Below, piece after piece: positions 33,017 through 41,697 of a DNA stretch of 64,000 nucleotides; the stretch's first letter is position 1, and each line of letters begins with the position of its first letter. Both the position numbers and the translations under genes were made by a program. Source of the DNA: DATAXP01 sp036272935 (GTDB lineage Bacteria; Planctomycetota; Planctomycetia; Pirellulales; PNKZ01); assembly GCA_036272935.1 (NCBI GenBank), contig DATAXP010000075.1, positions 62,001 to 126,000 of the forward strand, written 5' to 3'. A model generated the notes under the pieces. It worked only from the letters and a program-made list of their open reading frames with translations. It was not told the origin of the DNA and did not search any database.

Positions 33017-33877
33017 GTGACCGCTAAGATTCTCGACGGCAAGCAACTGGCAAGCGAGCTTCAGGCCGATCTGGCCGTCGAAGTGGCCGCGTTCACCGAG
33101 CGCAGCGGGATCAAACCTTGCCTGGCGGTGGTGTTGGTCGGCGAAAACTCGGCCAGCGAGGTGTATGTCCGCAACAAGCGGGCGGCCTGCGAGCGGGCCG
33201 GCATCATCGGGCAACTGCATCGGCTTCCCGCCACCGCGACGGTCGACGAACTGCTTGCGCTCATCGGCACGCTCAACCGCTCGCCGGAGGTGCACGGCAT
33301 CCTGGTGCAGTTGCCGTTGCCGAAGCAGATCGACGCGGCTCGCGTGCTCGATTCGATCGATCCGCTCAAGGATGTCGATGCGTTTCATCCCGAGAATGTC
33401 GGGCTGATCGTGCAAGGCCGCCCGCGGTTTTTGCCCTGCACGCCGCACGGAATCATGCGGCTGTTGGATCGCAACGGTGTCGAGCTGGCGGGCAGGCACG
33501 TGGTGGTCGTCGGGCGCAGCGACATCGTGGGCAAGCCGATGGCGAACATGCTGGTGCAGCGCGGCATCGACGCCACGGTGACCGTGTGTCATAGCCGCAC
33601 GACCAATCTTCCGGCGATCACGCGAACGGCCGACGTGTTGATCGTTGCGATCGGCCGGGCGCGGTTCATCACGGCCGAGATGGTGCGTGCTGGCGCGGTG
33701 GTGATCGACGTGGGGATGAATCGCGGCGAGCACGGACTGGTCGGGGATGTCGATTTCGCAGCAGTGCGCGAAGTCGCGAGCCTGATCACACCCGTTCCTG
33801 GTGGCGTCGGACCGCTCACCGTGACGATGTTGCTGCACAACACATTGACGGCGGCCCGACTGGCGGTCGAATGCTAG
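33017..33877 (+). CDS. folD: FolD bifunctional dehydrogenase/cyclohydrolase
   Basis: Methylenetetrahydrofolate dehydrogenase and methenyl-THF cyclohydrolase, 286 aa. Key residues are Tyr50 and Lys54 in YVRNKRAACERAGI, HGILVQLPLPKQID, the Asp of DVDAFHPENVG, PCTPHGIMRLL, and the NADP-binding VVVGRSDIVGKPMANML. The GTG start at 33017 follows AAGGA at a good distance; translation from it matches the family start (AKILDGKQLA). The cytoplasmic enzyme feeds one-carbon units to purine and formyl-Met synthesis. Confidence 0.97.
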   Translation: MTAKILDGKQLASELQADLAVEVAAFTERSGIKPCLAVVLVGENSASEVYVRNKRAACERAGIIGQLHRLPATATVDELLALIGTLNRSPEVHGILVQLPLPKQIDAARVLDSIDPLKDVDAFHPENVGLIVQGRPRFLPCTPHGIMRLLDRNGVELAGRHVVVVGRSDIVGKPMANMLVQRGIDATVTVCHSRTTNLPAITRTADVLIVAIGRARFITAEMVRAGAVVIDVGMNRGEHGLVGDVDFAAVREVASLITPVPGGVGPLTVTMLLHNTLTAARLAVEC

Positions 33878-33964
33878 CGCCCGCATAGTTTTGTTTCACG
33901 CGGCGCGGCGAGCCATTATGATAGTCCGCGGAGGCGGAGTCGATTTCCATCCGCAGGTGAGTTC

Positions 33965-35392
33965 ATGCTTCGTTGGTTTGTCGCTGTTGGACTGTGCATC
34001 GCGTCGGCGGGAGCTGTGTGCCGCGCCGAGACAACCGCCGCTGGCGAGTTCACCTACTTCCGCGCCGACCGTGGCTTGGCCGACGACGATGCCGGGCCGC
34101 TGCCCGAGACCTTCGATGACAAGGAACTGGTTTGGCGGCAGCCGATCGCTCCGGGACACTCGACGCCGTGCGTCTCGGGCGATCGCATCTTCCTTACCAC
34201 CTTCGACGGTAAGGAACTGGCGACCCTCGCCTTGGACCGTGCGACCGGCAAGCCGCTCTGGCGGCAAGTCGCCCCGGCCAAGGAGATCGAAAAATATCAC
34301 ACGACCGGCAGCCCCGCAGCCGCCACGCCGGCGTGCGACGGCCATCGCGTGTACAGTTTTTTCGGCAGCTACGGCCTGCTCTGCTACGACACGGACGGAA
34401 AGCTGATCTGGTCGAAGCCGCTGGGGCCATTTCAGGACGAGTTCGGCTCGGCCAGCTCGCCGGTGCTGGTCGACGACAAGCTGCTGCTGGCCGAGGATCA
34501 CGATCGCGGCAGCTACTTAATGGCTCTCGAAGCGGCCACCGGCAAGACAATCTGGCAGACGCCGCGCGACGGCGCGACGCGCAGCTACTCAACGCCGATC
34601 GTCTGGAACGTCGCTGGCCGCCGGCAGGTAATCCTGGCCGGGGCGCTCGAGCTCACCGGGTACGATCTGGATTCGGGGCGCCAACTGTGGCAGATGAGCG
34701 GCCTGGCGCGGATCGTCAACACCACGCCGGCGGTCGATGGCGATACGCTGCTCGTGGCCACCTGGTCGCCCGGCGGCGATACCGATAGCCGCATCGCGAT
34801 GGAGCCGTGGGACCTAGCGATCAAGCAATGGGACGCCAACGGCGACAGCCGTCTCGCGCGCGAGGAAGTGACCAACGAGCAAGTACTCGATCGGTTCTAT
34901 CGCATCGACCTGAACCAAGACGAAGGGCTCGATCGCGCCGAATGGGAAAAGTATGCCCGCGTGTTCGAGCTGGCGCGCAACGCGCTACTGGCCGTGCGTC
35001 CGGCCGACGCACAGGGCAAGACGATGCAAGTTGCGTGGAGCTACGAGAAAGGCATTCCGTACGTGCCCAGTCCGCTGGTGTACCGGCGCGTGGTGTACTT
35101 GTGTAAGGACGGAGGCATCTTCACTTCGCTCGATGCCGCGACCGGCAAGCTGTTGAAGCAGGGTCGACTGGCTGCGGCGGGCACCTATTTTGCCTCGCCG
35201 GTGGCCGGCGATGGGAAGATTTATGCCATCAGCGACTCCGGCGTGTTGAGCGTGCTCAGCGCCGGCGGTCGATGGGGACTTCTTAGCTCGCATGATTTCG
35301 GCGAGCGCACGGTGGCCACGCCCGTACTGACGGACGGCGCCGTGTATGTGCGCACTGAAGCGGCTTTGTACTGCTATCGTCGGGGCCGGTAG
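33965..35392 (+). CDS. Secreted PQQ-like beta-propeller with EF-hands
   Basis: 475-aa exported protein with signal peptide MLRWFVAVGLCIASAGAVCRAE. Repeated blade signatures GTGKPLWRQ (LALDRATGKPLWRQ), LEAATGKTIWQTP, YDLDSGRQLWQM and LDAATGKLLKQ identify a PQQ-type eight-bladed propeller as in BamB and quinoproteins. Between blades, at about residues 288-330, stand two consecutive EF-hand loops, DANGDSRLAREE and DLNQDEGLDRAE, each with the D-x-N/D-x-D..E calcium pattern. Quinoprotein active-site residues cannot be confirmed. Planctomycete genomes encode many such propellers; function is unknown, with structural or binding roles more likely than dehydrogenase. Confidence 0.85.
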   Translation: MLRWFVAVGLCIASAGAVCRAETTAAGEFTYFRADRGLADDDAGPLPETFDDKELVWRQPIAPGHSTPCVSGDRIFLTTFDGKELATLALDRATGKPLWRQVAPAKEIEKYHTTGSPAAATPACDGHRVYSFFGSYGLLCYDTDGKLIWSKPLGPFQDEFGSASSPVLVDDKLLLAEDHDRGSYLMALEAATGKTIWQTPRDGATRSYSTPIVWNVAGRRQVILAGALELTGYDLDSGRQLWQMSGLARIVNTTPAVDGDTLLVATWSPGGDTDSRIAMEPWDLAIKQWDANGDSRLAREEVTNEQVLDRFYRIDLNQDEGLDRAEWEKYARVFELARNALLAVRPADAQGKTMQVAWSYEKGIPYVPSPLVYRRVVYLCKDGGIFTSLDAATGKLLKQGRLAAAGTYFASPVAGDGKIYAISDSGVLSVLSAGGRWGLLSSHDFGERTVATPVLTDGAVYVRTEAALYCYRRGR

Positions 35393-35453
35393 GGTAGTCT
35401 GCTGTTAGCCGTGGGGCTCGCCGCGCGCACGGTGCGGCCCGAGGCAGGTTCTC

Positions 35454-37496
35454 ATGCTCGAGTTTTGGAGCCGGCTGTTCGATACCTCGGGCTTCACGCC
35501 GCGCTGGAATTGCGGCACCTGGGACGCCGGCCTGGGCTGGCTGCACATCCTCGCCGACGCCGCCACGTTCGGCGCCTACACCGCTATTCCGCTGGTGCTG
35601 GCCTACTTTATGTTGCATCGGCGCGACGTCCCCTTTCCGCGCGTGTTCTGGCTGTTTGGGCTGTTCATTTTCTCGTGCGGCTTCGGGCATCTGGTCGAAT
35701 CGATCATTTTCTGGCATCCGGTGTACCGCTTCTCAGGACTGGTGAAGTTGACGACTGCCAGCGTGTCGTGGGTGACGGTCGTGGCGCTGGCGCGCGTGAT
35801 GCCCACCGCACTCGCGCTGCCTGGCTTGAAACGCTTGAACGAAGAGCTGCAAGGCCAGGTGGCCCAGCGCCGCGAGGCCGAACGCGTGATGCAGGCGGCC
35901 AAGGGCACGGCGGTGGCCGCCAACCGTGCCAAGAGCGAGTTCCTGGCCAACATCAGCCACGAGCTGCGCACTCCGATGAACGCCATCATCGGCATGACCG
36001 AGCTGGCGCTCGAGGAACCGTTGTCGCCGAACGTCCGCGATTGCCTCGGCACCGCCAAGGACTCGGCCGACGTGTTGCTAAGCCTGCTCAACGAGATTCT
36101 CGATTTCTCGCGGATCGAGTCGGGCCGCTTCACGCTCGAGCGCGACGAATTCAAGCTGCGCTCGACGGTCAACGAGACGGTCCGCACGCTGCGCATTCGC
36201 GCCGACAACAAGCGACTGAAGCTCGTGCGCGACGTCAACGACGAGGTGCCTGATCGCCTCGTTGGCGATTCACTTCGCCTGCGGCAAGTGTTGGCGAACC
36301 TCGTCGGAAACGCGATCAAGTTCACCGAGCAGGGCGAAGTGGTGATTGGCGTCGGGGTCGACTCGCAAACTTCGACGGCCACCTGCCTGAAGTTCTCGGT
36401 GCGCGATACCGGCATCGGCATCGCCGCGGAGGACCGCGAGCGGATTTTCGCCCCCTTTACGCAGGCCGACAGTTCGACGACCCGTATGCACGGTGGCACC
36501 GGCCTGGGGCTGACGATCTGCGGCGAGCTGGTGCGGTTGATGGGTGGCCGGATTTGGGTCACCAGCGAGCTGGGGCAAGGCAGCACGTTCTGCTTCACCG
36601 CCTGGTTCGATCGTGTTGCCGAGCCGCACGGCGCGATGGGGCGCGCAGGCGGAGAACACGCCGCGGCGGCCGAGGCCGACGCCCCGCCCCGATCGCTGCG
36701 CGTGCTGGTGGCCGAAGACGTGCCGGCCAATCAGAAGCTGGTGCGGATGATCTTGCAGAAGCGCGGCCACGAGATCGACGTGGCCGAGAACGGCAAGCAA
36801 GCGCTCGAAATGGTCCGCGCCGGTCGGTACGATGCAGTGCTGATGGACGTGCAGATGCCAGTGGTTGACGGCTTGCAGGCCACTGCTGCGATTCGCGCCG
36901 AGCAGGCGCGAGACGTGCACCGCCTGCCGATCATCGCCATGACTGCCCACGCCATGCGCGGCGACCGCGAGCGCTGCCTGGCGGCAGGCATGGATGCGTA
37001 TGTGGCCAAACCGGTCGACAGCGGGCAACTCATCCACTTGATCGAAAAATTCGGCGGCCAGCGTGCCGCTGCGGGCGCGGTAACGTTGACCGACAACGCC
37101 GTGACAACCAGTACCGAACCTTCCGCCGATACGAATCCGCCTATGCCGCCAGCGATCGAATCGCTCAAGGTGTTCGACGCCGCGCAGGCGCTGGCCCGCA
37201 TGGGAGGCAGCCGGCAACTGCTGGCCGAGATGATCGGGTGGTTCCGCGACGACGCCCCGAAGCTGATCGAGGAAATGAGCGCCGCGGCAGTTGAGCACGA
37301 CTGGCGACGGCTGGCACGAGTGGCCCATAACCTCAAGGGGCTCGCCTCGAACCTCGATGCCGAACAAGTCATCGCCCTGGCGCGGCAGATTGAGCAGCAG
37401 GCCGACGCCCAGGCGTCGACAGCAATCGGACCGCTGCTCGACCAGCTTCGGCAAACGCTCGACCGGTTGCTGTCGGCGTTGCCCACCGAGCCGTAG
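35454..37496 (+). CDS. Hybrid histidine kinase with ETR1-like copper/ethylene-binding module
   Basis: 680-aa membrane kinase. Residues about 25-120 form three hydrophobic helices whose conserved residues match plant ETR1: Asp35, Tyr42, Ile45, Pro46, Ile72, Cys75 and His79, with the same spacings as D25, Y32, I35, P36, I62, C65 and H69 of ETR1 (the last two bind copper). A coiled coil (125-160) leads to HisKA with His169 in NISHELRTPMNAIIG, HATPase (NLVGNAIKFTEQG, DTGIGIA, GGTGLGLTI), a receiver domain (VLMDVQMPVVDG, about residues 420-535) and a C-terminal Hpt domain (VAHNLKGLASNL). It is therefore a full phosphorelay in one chain. Output partner is unknown; no response regulator with DNA-binding domain is adjacent. 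Confidence 0.9.
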   Translation: MLEFWSRLFDTSGFTPRWNCGTWDAGLGWLHILADAATFGAYTAIPLVLAYFMLHRRDVPFPRVFWLFGLFIFSCGFGHLVESIIFWHPVYRFSGLVKLTTASVSWVTVVALARVMPTALALPGLKRLNEELQGQVAQRREAERVMQAAKGTAVAANRAKSEFLANISHELRTPMNAIIGMTELALEEPLSPNVRDCLGTAKDSADVLLSLLNEILDFSRIESGRFTLERDEFKLRSTVNETVRTLRIRADNKRLKLVRDVNDEVPDRLVGDSLRLRQVLANLVGNAIKFTEQGEVVIGVGVDSQTSTATCLKFSVRDTGIGIAAEDRERIFAPFTQADSSTTRMHGGTGLGLTICGELVRLMGGRIWVTSELGQGSTFCFTAWFDRVAEPHGAMGRAGGEHAAAAEADAPPRSLRVLVAEDVPANQKLVRMILQKRGHEIDVAENGKQALEMVRAGRYDAVLMDVQMPVVDGLQATAAIRAEQARDVHRLPIIAMTAHAMRGDRERCLAAGMDAYVAKPVDSGQLIHLIEKFGGQRAAAGAVTLTDNAVTTSTEPSADTNPPMPPAIESLKVFDAAQALARMGGSRQLLAEMIGWFRDDAPKLIEEMSAAAVEHDWRRLARVAHNLKGLASNLDAEQVIALARQIEQQADAQASTAIGPLLDQLRQTLDRLLSALPTEP

Positions 37497-37537
37497 CCGC
37501 GGCGCGTCACCAGTTGGCGCGCCATCACTTTGGCGCC

Positions 37538-38476
37538 TCACGGTTCGGCCAGACTCGCTTCGACCTCGGCGGCGACCGGCGCCACCTGTTGACGATATCC
37601 CACGAGCGAATCGATCGTGTAGATCACCACCGCAATCCAGATGCACGCGAACGTGACCACTTGCGTGGCCGCGAACGGCTCGCCGAACACCACAACCGCG
37701 ACCAGGAATTGCAAGCTCGGCGCGAGATACTGGATCAGGCCCAGCGTCGCCAGCCGCAGCCGCCGCGCTCCCGCGGCAAAGCACAACAGCGGCACCGCCG
37801 TGACCACGCCGCTGAGCAAGAGCGCGGCGAGCGTCGCGGTGCCGGTGTTCATCGCGGTGCCCTGGCCCCTTGCGCCGAGCCAGACCAGATAAGCGATCGC
37901 CGAGGGCAGGAGAATGGCCGTTTCGACGAACAACCCCAGCAGCGCATCGGCGGCGACCGTCTTTCGCAGCAGGCCGTACAGCGAAAACGTCGTCACCAGC
38001 GCCAGGGCGATCCAGGGCGTGTGGCCGCTGGCCAGCGTCAGGTTCGCCACTCCAGCCGCGGCCAGCAGCACCGCCAGCCATTGAGCAGGCCGCAGCCGCT
38101 CGCCCAGGAATACCAGCCCGAGCAGCACGTTCGCCAGCGGCGTGATGAAATAGCCCAGGCTGGCTTGCAGCACTTCGCCCCGTGTGACCGCATCGATGAA
38201 CGTGAACCAGTTGGCCGCGATGAGCACGGTGCTGGCCACCAGCGTCGCCATCGCCCAACGATTCCGCAGCACCACGGCAAGCTCGCTCCAGCGGCGAACC
38301 ACCGCCATCACGCCGAGCAAGAACACGAACGACCACACCACCCGGTGGGCCAGCACTTCGGTCGGCGCGATCGCCACCAGCAGCTTGAAATACAGCGGGA
38401 TCAGGCCCCACGCGCCGTACGCAGCCACGGCGAACCACAACCCCCGCCGAGCGGACTCTCGTTCATCCTCGTTCAC
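37538..38476 (-). CDS. rarD: RarD protein, EamA-type permease
   Basis: 312-aa protein with ten hydrophobic segments in two EamA halves. The start at GTG 38476 gives the family's usual length and begins just before helix 1 (GLWFAVAAYGAWGLIPLYFK); longer frames would cross an inverted repeat. RarD signatures include AYGAWGLIPLYFKL, PTEVLAHRVVWSF, NWFTFIDAVTRGEVLQASLGYFITPL and the second-half LGLIQYLAPSLQFLVAVVVFGEP. RarD proteins are poorly characterised transporters of small metabolites and drugs. It ends convergently 42 bp after the hybrid kinase gene. Confidence 0.9.
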   Translation of the reverse strand: MNEDERESARRGLWFAVAAYGAWGLIPLYFKLLVAIAPTEVLAHRVVWSFVFLLGVMAVVRRWSELAVVLRNRWAMATLVASTVLIAANWFTFIDAVTRGEVLQASLGYFITPLANVLLGLVFLGERLRPAQWLAVLLAAAGVANLTLASGHTPWIALALVTTFSLYGLLRKTVAADALLGLFVETAILLPSAIAYLVWLGARGQGTAMNTGTATLAALLLSGVVTAVPLLCFAAGARRLRLATLGLIQYLAPSLQFLVAVVVFGEPFAATQVVTFACIWIAVVIYTIDSLVGYRQQVAPVAAEVEASLAEP

Positions 38477-38551
38477 GCGATCGCGCCTTGTGCCGGAAGA
38501 TGCCGCGATGCTAGGCGATGCCGCGTGGTGCCACAAGCGGGCAGAGAGATG

Positions 38552-38643
38552 AACCAAAAAGACACTAAGTACACGAAGAAGAATCAGAAGTTCGCCTGCA
38601 TGCTGATCCACGACCTTTGTGATCTTCGTGTCTTAGTGGTTTT
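38552..38643. repeat. Inverted repeat of CACTAAG/ACACGAAGA words
   Basis: Left arm AACCAAAAAGACACTAAG and ACACGAAGA (38552-38579) faces TCTTCGTGTCTTAGTGGTTTT (38623-38643). The arms pair along about 20 bases with a few interruptions. It precedes lutA by 30 bp and follows rarD's start region, so it may be a 5'-leader hairpin of the lut operon or a member of the word-built repeat group described at 9.8-13.3 kb. Confidence 0.7.
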
Positions 38644-38673
38644 CTCGCGCCGTCCGGGTGATAAAATAACTTG

Positions 38674-39435
38674 ATGCCCTCCGTCGGTCTGTTCATTCCC
38701 TGCTACGTCGATCAGTTCTATCCGCGCGTGGGGCTCGCCACCGTTGAGCTACTCGAACGCTTCGGCTGCCAGGTCGAGTTCCCCGAGGCTCAAACGTGTT
38801 GCGGCCAGCCGATGGCCAACACCGGCTGCGCGGACCTCGTGGCTCCGATAGCCCGGCGGTTCGTCGAGATTTTCGCCCCGTACGACTACGTGGTCTGCCC
38901 TTCGGGAAGCTGTGTGTCAATGGTCCGCAACCACTATGGCGAATACTTCGATCATGATCCGACCTTTGAACGGTTGCGGCCGCGCGTGATGGAGCTGTGC
39001 GAATTCCTGACCGAGGTGCTCGGCATCGAGCGCGTCGAAGGGCGATTCCCGCACCGTGTCGGCCTGCACCAAAGCTGCCACGGGTTGCGCGAGCTGCGGC
39101 TGGCCAGCTCGAGCGAAATCGTCGGCCCGGCGCACAACCGCACGCGACGGCTGCTGGAATCGCTCGAGGGAATCGAGCTCTCCGAGCTGAAGCGGCCCGA
39201 CGAGTGCTGCGGGTTCGGCGGCACGTTTGCCGTGGCCGAGGAGGCGGTGTCGTGCATGATGGGGCTCGACCGGATCGCCGACCACGAGCAAGCCGGTACC
39301 GAAGTGCTCACCGGCAACGACATGTCGTGCCTCATGCACCTGGAGGGATTGTTGCGGCGGCAACACAAACCGATCCGCGTGATGCACGTAGCCGAGATTC
39401 TGCAGAGCGCGATGCTCGCGGGTGCCGCCACGTGA
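38674..39435 (+). CDS. lutA: LutA, Fe-S subunit of L-lactate oxidation complex
   Basis: Member of the LutA/YkgE family, 254 aa, part of LutABC which oxidises L-lactate to pyruvate. Two copies of the cysteine-rich CCG domain are present: TCCGQPMANTGC near residue 40 and DECCGFGGTF near 175, with PCYVDQFYP at the start and QSCHGLRELR between. The ATG at 38674 is favoured over the TTG three bases earlier. The stop codon overlaps the lutB start (GTGA), so the three genes form one operon. Confidence 0.95.
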   Translation: MPSVGLFIPCYVDQFYPRVGLATVELLERFGCQVEFPEAQTCCGQPMANTGCADLVAPIARRFVEIFAPYDYVVCPSGSCVSMVRNHYGEYFDHDPTFERLRPRVMELCEFLTEVLGIERVEGRFPHRVGLHQSCHGLRELRLASSSEIVGPAHNRTRRLLESLEGIELSELKRPDECCGFGGTFAVAEEAVSCMMGLDRIADHEQAGTEVLTGNDMSCLMHLEGLLRRQHKPIRVMHVAEILQSAMLAGAAT

Positions 39436-40832
39436 CGACGCACGCATCGCATACGACAGACCATGCGCCTCAGGCGGCGTTGTTCGTCGCCGACGACAAG
39501 CGCGCCCACTGGCACGACGGCGCGCTGTGGTTCGTGCGCGCCAAGCGCGACCGTGCCGCGCAGGCCCTGCCCGAGTGGGAACGACTGCGCGAAACCGCCT
39601 CGCAGATCAAGCTGCACACGCTGTCGCGCCTGGCCGAGTATCTGGAACAATTCGAAGCCAGCGCCCACCGCCTCGGCGCAACGGTGCACTGGGCCCGCGA
39701 CGCCGCCGAACACAACGAGATCGTGCTCTCCATTCTTCAGCGCCACGGCGCGCGGCGGCTGGTCAAAAGCAAGTCGATGCTCACCGAGGAATGCCACCTG
39801 AATCCGTTCCTCGAGCGGCACGGCATCAGCGTGGTCGATACCGATCTGGGCGAGCGGATTGTGCAACTGGCCGGCGAACCACCCAGCCACATCGTCCTGC
39901 CGGCCATCCATCGCACCAAGGAAGACGTGGGGCGCATCTTCCACGAGCATCTGCACACCGAGGAGGGAGCCAGCGATCCGAAGTACCTGGCCGAGGCGGC
40001 CCGGCAACATCTGCGCGAGAAGTTTCTCGAGGCCGACGCCGCGCTCACCGGTGTGAACTTTGCCGTGGCCGAGACCGGAGGCTTCGTCGTCTGCACGAAC
40101 GAAGGAAATGCCGACCTCGGCGTGTCGCTGCCGAAGCTGCACATCGCCTCGATGGGAATCGAAAAGCTGGTGCCGTGTGCCGAGCATCTGGGCGTGTTCT
40201 TGCGATTGCTGGCCCGCTCGGCCACGGGGCAGCCGATCACCACCTATTCATCACACTTTCACGGACCGGTGTCCGGCGGCGAGCTGCACATCGTGCTGGT
40301 CGACAACGGCCGCACGCCGATCATGGGCAGCGACGAGTTCCGCCGCTCGTTGAGTTGCATCCGTTGCGGTGCGTGCATGAACACCTGCCCCGTGTACCGT
40401 CGCAGCGGCGGACATAGTTACAGCGCGACAGTGCCGGGGCCGATCGGCAGCATCCTTTCGCCGGCACGCGATGCCCGGGCGCACGGCAGCCTGCCGTTCG
40501 CGTGCAGCCTGTGCGGCTCGTGTACCGACGTTTGCCCGGTGAAGATCGACCTGCATCACCAGTTGCTCGCCTGGCGGCACGAGATCGCAGCCCGCGGGTT
40601 GTTGCCTATCTCCAAGAAACTGCCGATGCGCCTGGCGAGCATCGTGCTTGGCCATCGCTGGCTGTACGAGCTGTCCGGCCGCATCGGGCGCTGGATCATG
40701 CCGAAGCTGCCGCGCTGGATGATCTACAATCGGTTCAACGCTTGGGGACGGCAGCGCGAGTTGCCCGAGCCGCCGCGCGAAAGTTTCCGGGAGCGGTACC
40801 GGCGGCGCAACGGATCGGCGCATGGCAAGTAA
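39432..40832 (+). CDS. lutB: LutB, ferredoxin-like subunit
   Basis: 466 aa from GTG 39432, which overlaps lutA's stop by four bases; earlier in-frame codons lie within lutA and are not used. The N-terminal two-thirds is the LutB/LUD domain (KSMLTEECHLNPFLERHGISVVDTDLGERIVQLAG). Residues about 315-375 carry two 4Fe-4S clusters, CIRCGACMNTCPVYR and CSLCGSCTDVCPVKI. The C-terminal helical extension (LPKLPRWMIYNRFNAWGRQRELPEPP) is typical. Electrons from lactate pass through these clusters to the acceptor. Confidence 0.95.
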   Translation: MTTHASHTTDHAPQAALFVADDKRAHWHDGALWFVRAKRDRAAQALPEWERLRETASQIKLHTLSRLAEYLEQFEASAHRLGATVHWARDAAEHNEIVLSILQRHGARRLVKSKSMLTEECHLNPFLERHGISVVDTDLGERIVQLAGEPPSHIVLPAIHRTKEDVGRIFHEHLHTEEGASDPKYLAEAARQHLREKFLEADAALTGVNFAVAETGGFVVCTNEGNADLGVSLPKLHIASMGIEKLVPCAEHLGVFLRLLARSATGQPITTYSSHFHGPVSGGELHIVLVDNGRTPIMGSDEFRRSLSCIRCGACMNTCPVYRRSGGHSYSATVPGPIGSILSPARDARAHGSLPFACSLCGSCTDVCPVKIDLHHQLLAWRHEIAARGLLPISKKLPMRLASIVLGHRWLYELSGRIGRWIMPKLPRWMIYNRFNAWGRQRELPEPPRESFRERYRRRNGSAHGK

Positions 40833-41418
40833 GAGTAAAGACGACATTCTTGCCGCCGTGCGGCGACAGCGCGTGCCGGAAACACCGTTGCCCAGTCTCG
40901 ACGGGCCGTGGATCGCGTATCCCGATCGGGCGGCACAGTTCGCGGCGATGCTCGAGTTCGTCGGCGGCTGCTGCGTGCGCGTCGAAGGCGTTGAGCAGCT
41001 CAACGCCCAGTTGGCCGAACTGCCTGTTTGGAACGACGCCAAGAAAACGGTGTCGCTGGTCGAAGGGGTGGGCCGATCGACGTTCGACCTCGCGGCGGTG
41101 GCCGATCCGCATGAGCTGGAAGACGTCGATTTCGCGATCCTGCCGGGGCAGTTTGGCGTGGCCGAGAATGGCGCGGTGTGGATCGACGACCGCAACCTGC
41201 GGCATCGCGTGCTGCCGTTCATCGTGCAGCATTTGGCACTGGTGGTTCGGGCCGGCGAGCTGATCGACACGATGCACGCCGCCTACGAGCGGCTGCGGTT
41301 CGATGGCCCGGGCTTCGGCGTGTTCATCTCGGGCCCCTCAAAGACCGCCGACATCGAACAATCGCTGGTGATCGGCGCCCATGGGCCGCGCTCGCTGACC
41401 GTGTTCTTGATGGTTTAG
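40822..41418 (+). CDS. lutC: LutC, third subunit of L-lactate oxidation complex
   Basis: 198-aa LUD-domain protein overlapping lutB by 11 bp. Its features match LutC/YkgG: an N-terminal helix SKSKDDILAAVRRQR, VADPHELEDVDFAILPGQFGVAENGAVWI and the ending GPGFGVFISGPSKTADIEQSLVIGAHGPRSLTVFL. The GPSKTADIEQSLVIGAHGP segment is the family signature. It completes the lutABC operon; no lactate permease or lutR-like regulator is adjacent. Confidence 0.95.
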   Translation: MASKSKDDILAAVRRQRVPETPLPSLDGPWIAYPDRAAQFAAMLEFVGGCCVRVEGVEQLNAQLAELPVWNDAKKTVSLVEGVGRSTFDLAAVADPHELEDVDFAILPGQFGVAENGAVWIDDRNLRHRVLPFIVQHLALVVRAGELIDTMHAAYERLRFDGPGFGVFISGPSKTADIEQSLVIGAHGPRSLTVFLMV

Positions 41419-41697
41419 CCGGCGACCTTGGTCGCCGCGCCTCCGCCCAGTCCGCCGCCAACGTTTTCGGCAACTGCTGCCCCTTTCTTCGGCAGGCTAC
41501 GGGCCCCCGCGGAAGGATGCGACCATTGCCGCATTTTTCTCTTTGAACGTAAACCTAATCTCGATTTGTTGTTATGAGTTTTCGCGGCTTATCGGCTTTC
41601 GCCCAGAACCGATCTTGGCACGGCGGTTGTTCTTACGGCTTCGCGCGTCTCGAAACCGTCAAACCCTCCGGGCGGCAGGAACGCCGCCGCGACGCCA

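Noticed and set aside
36270..38438. 722-codon minus-strand frame across hybrid kinase and rarD
   Set aside because: It spans parts of two genes in other frames, its sequence is low-complexity, and it has no domain.
38997..39431. Extension of the lutB frame upstream into lutA
   Set aside because: LutB family length and the GTGA overlap with lutA point to GTG 39432.
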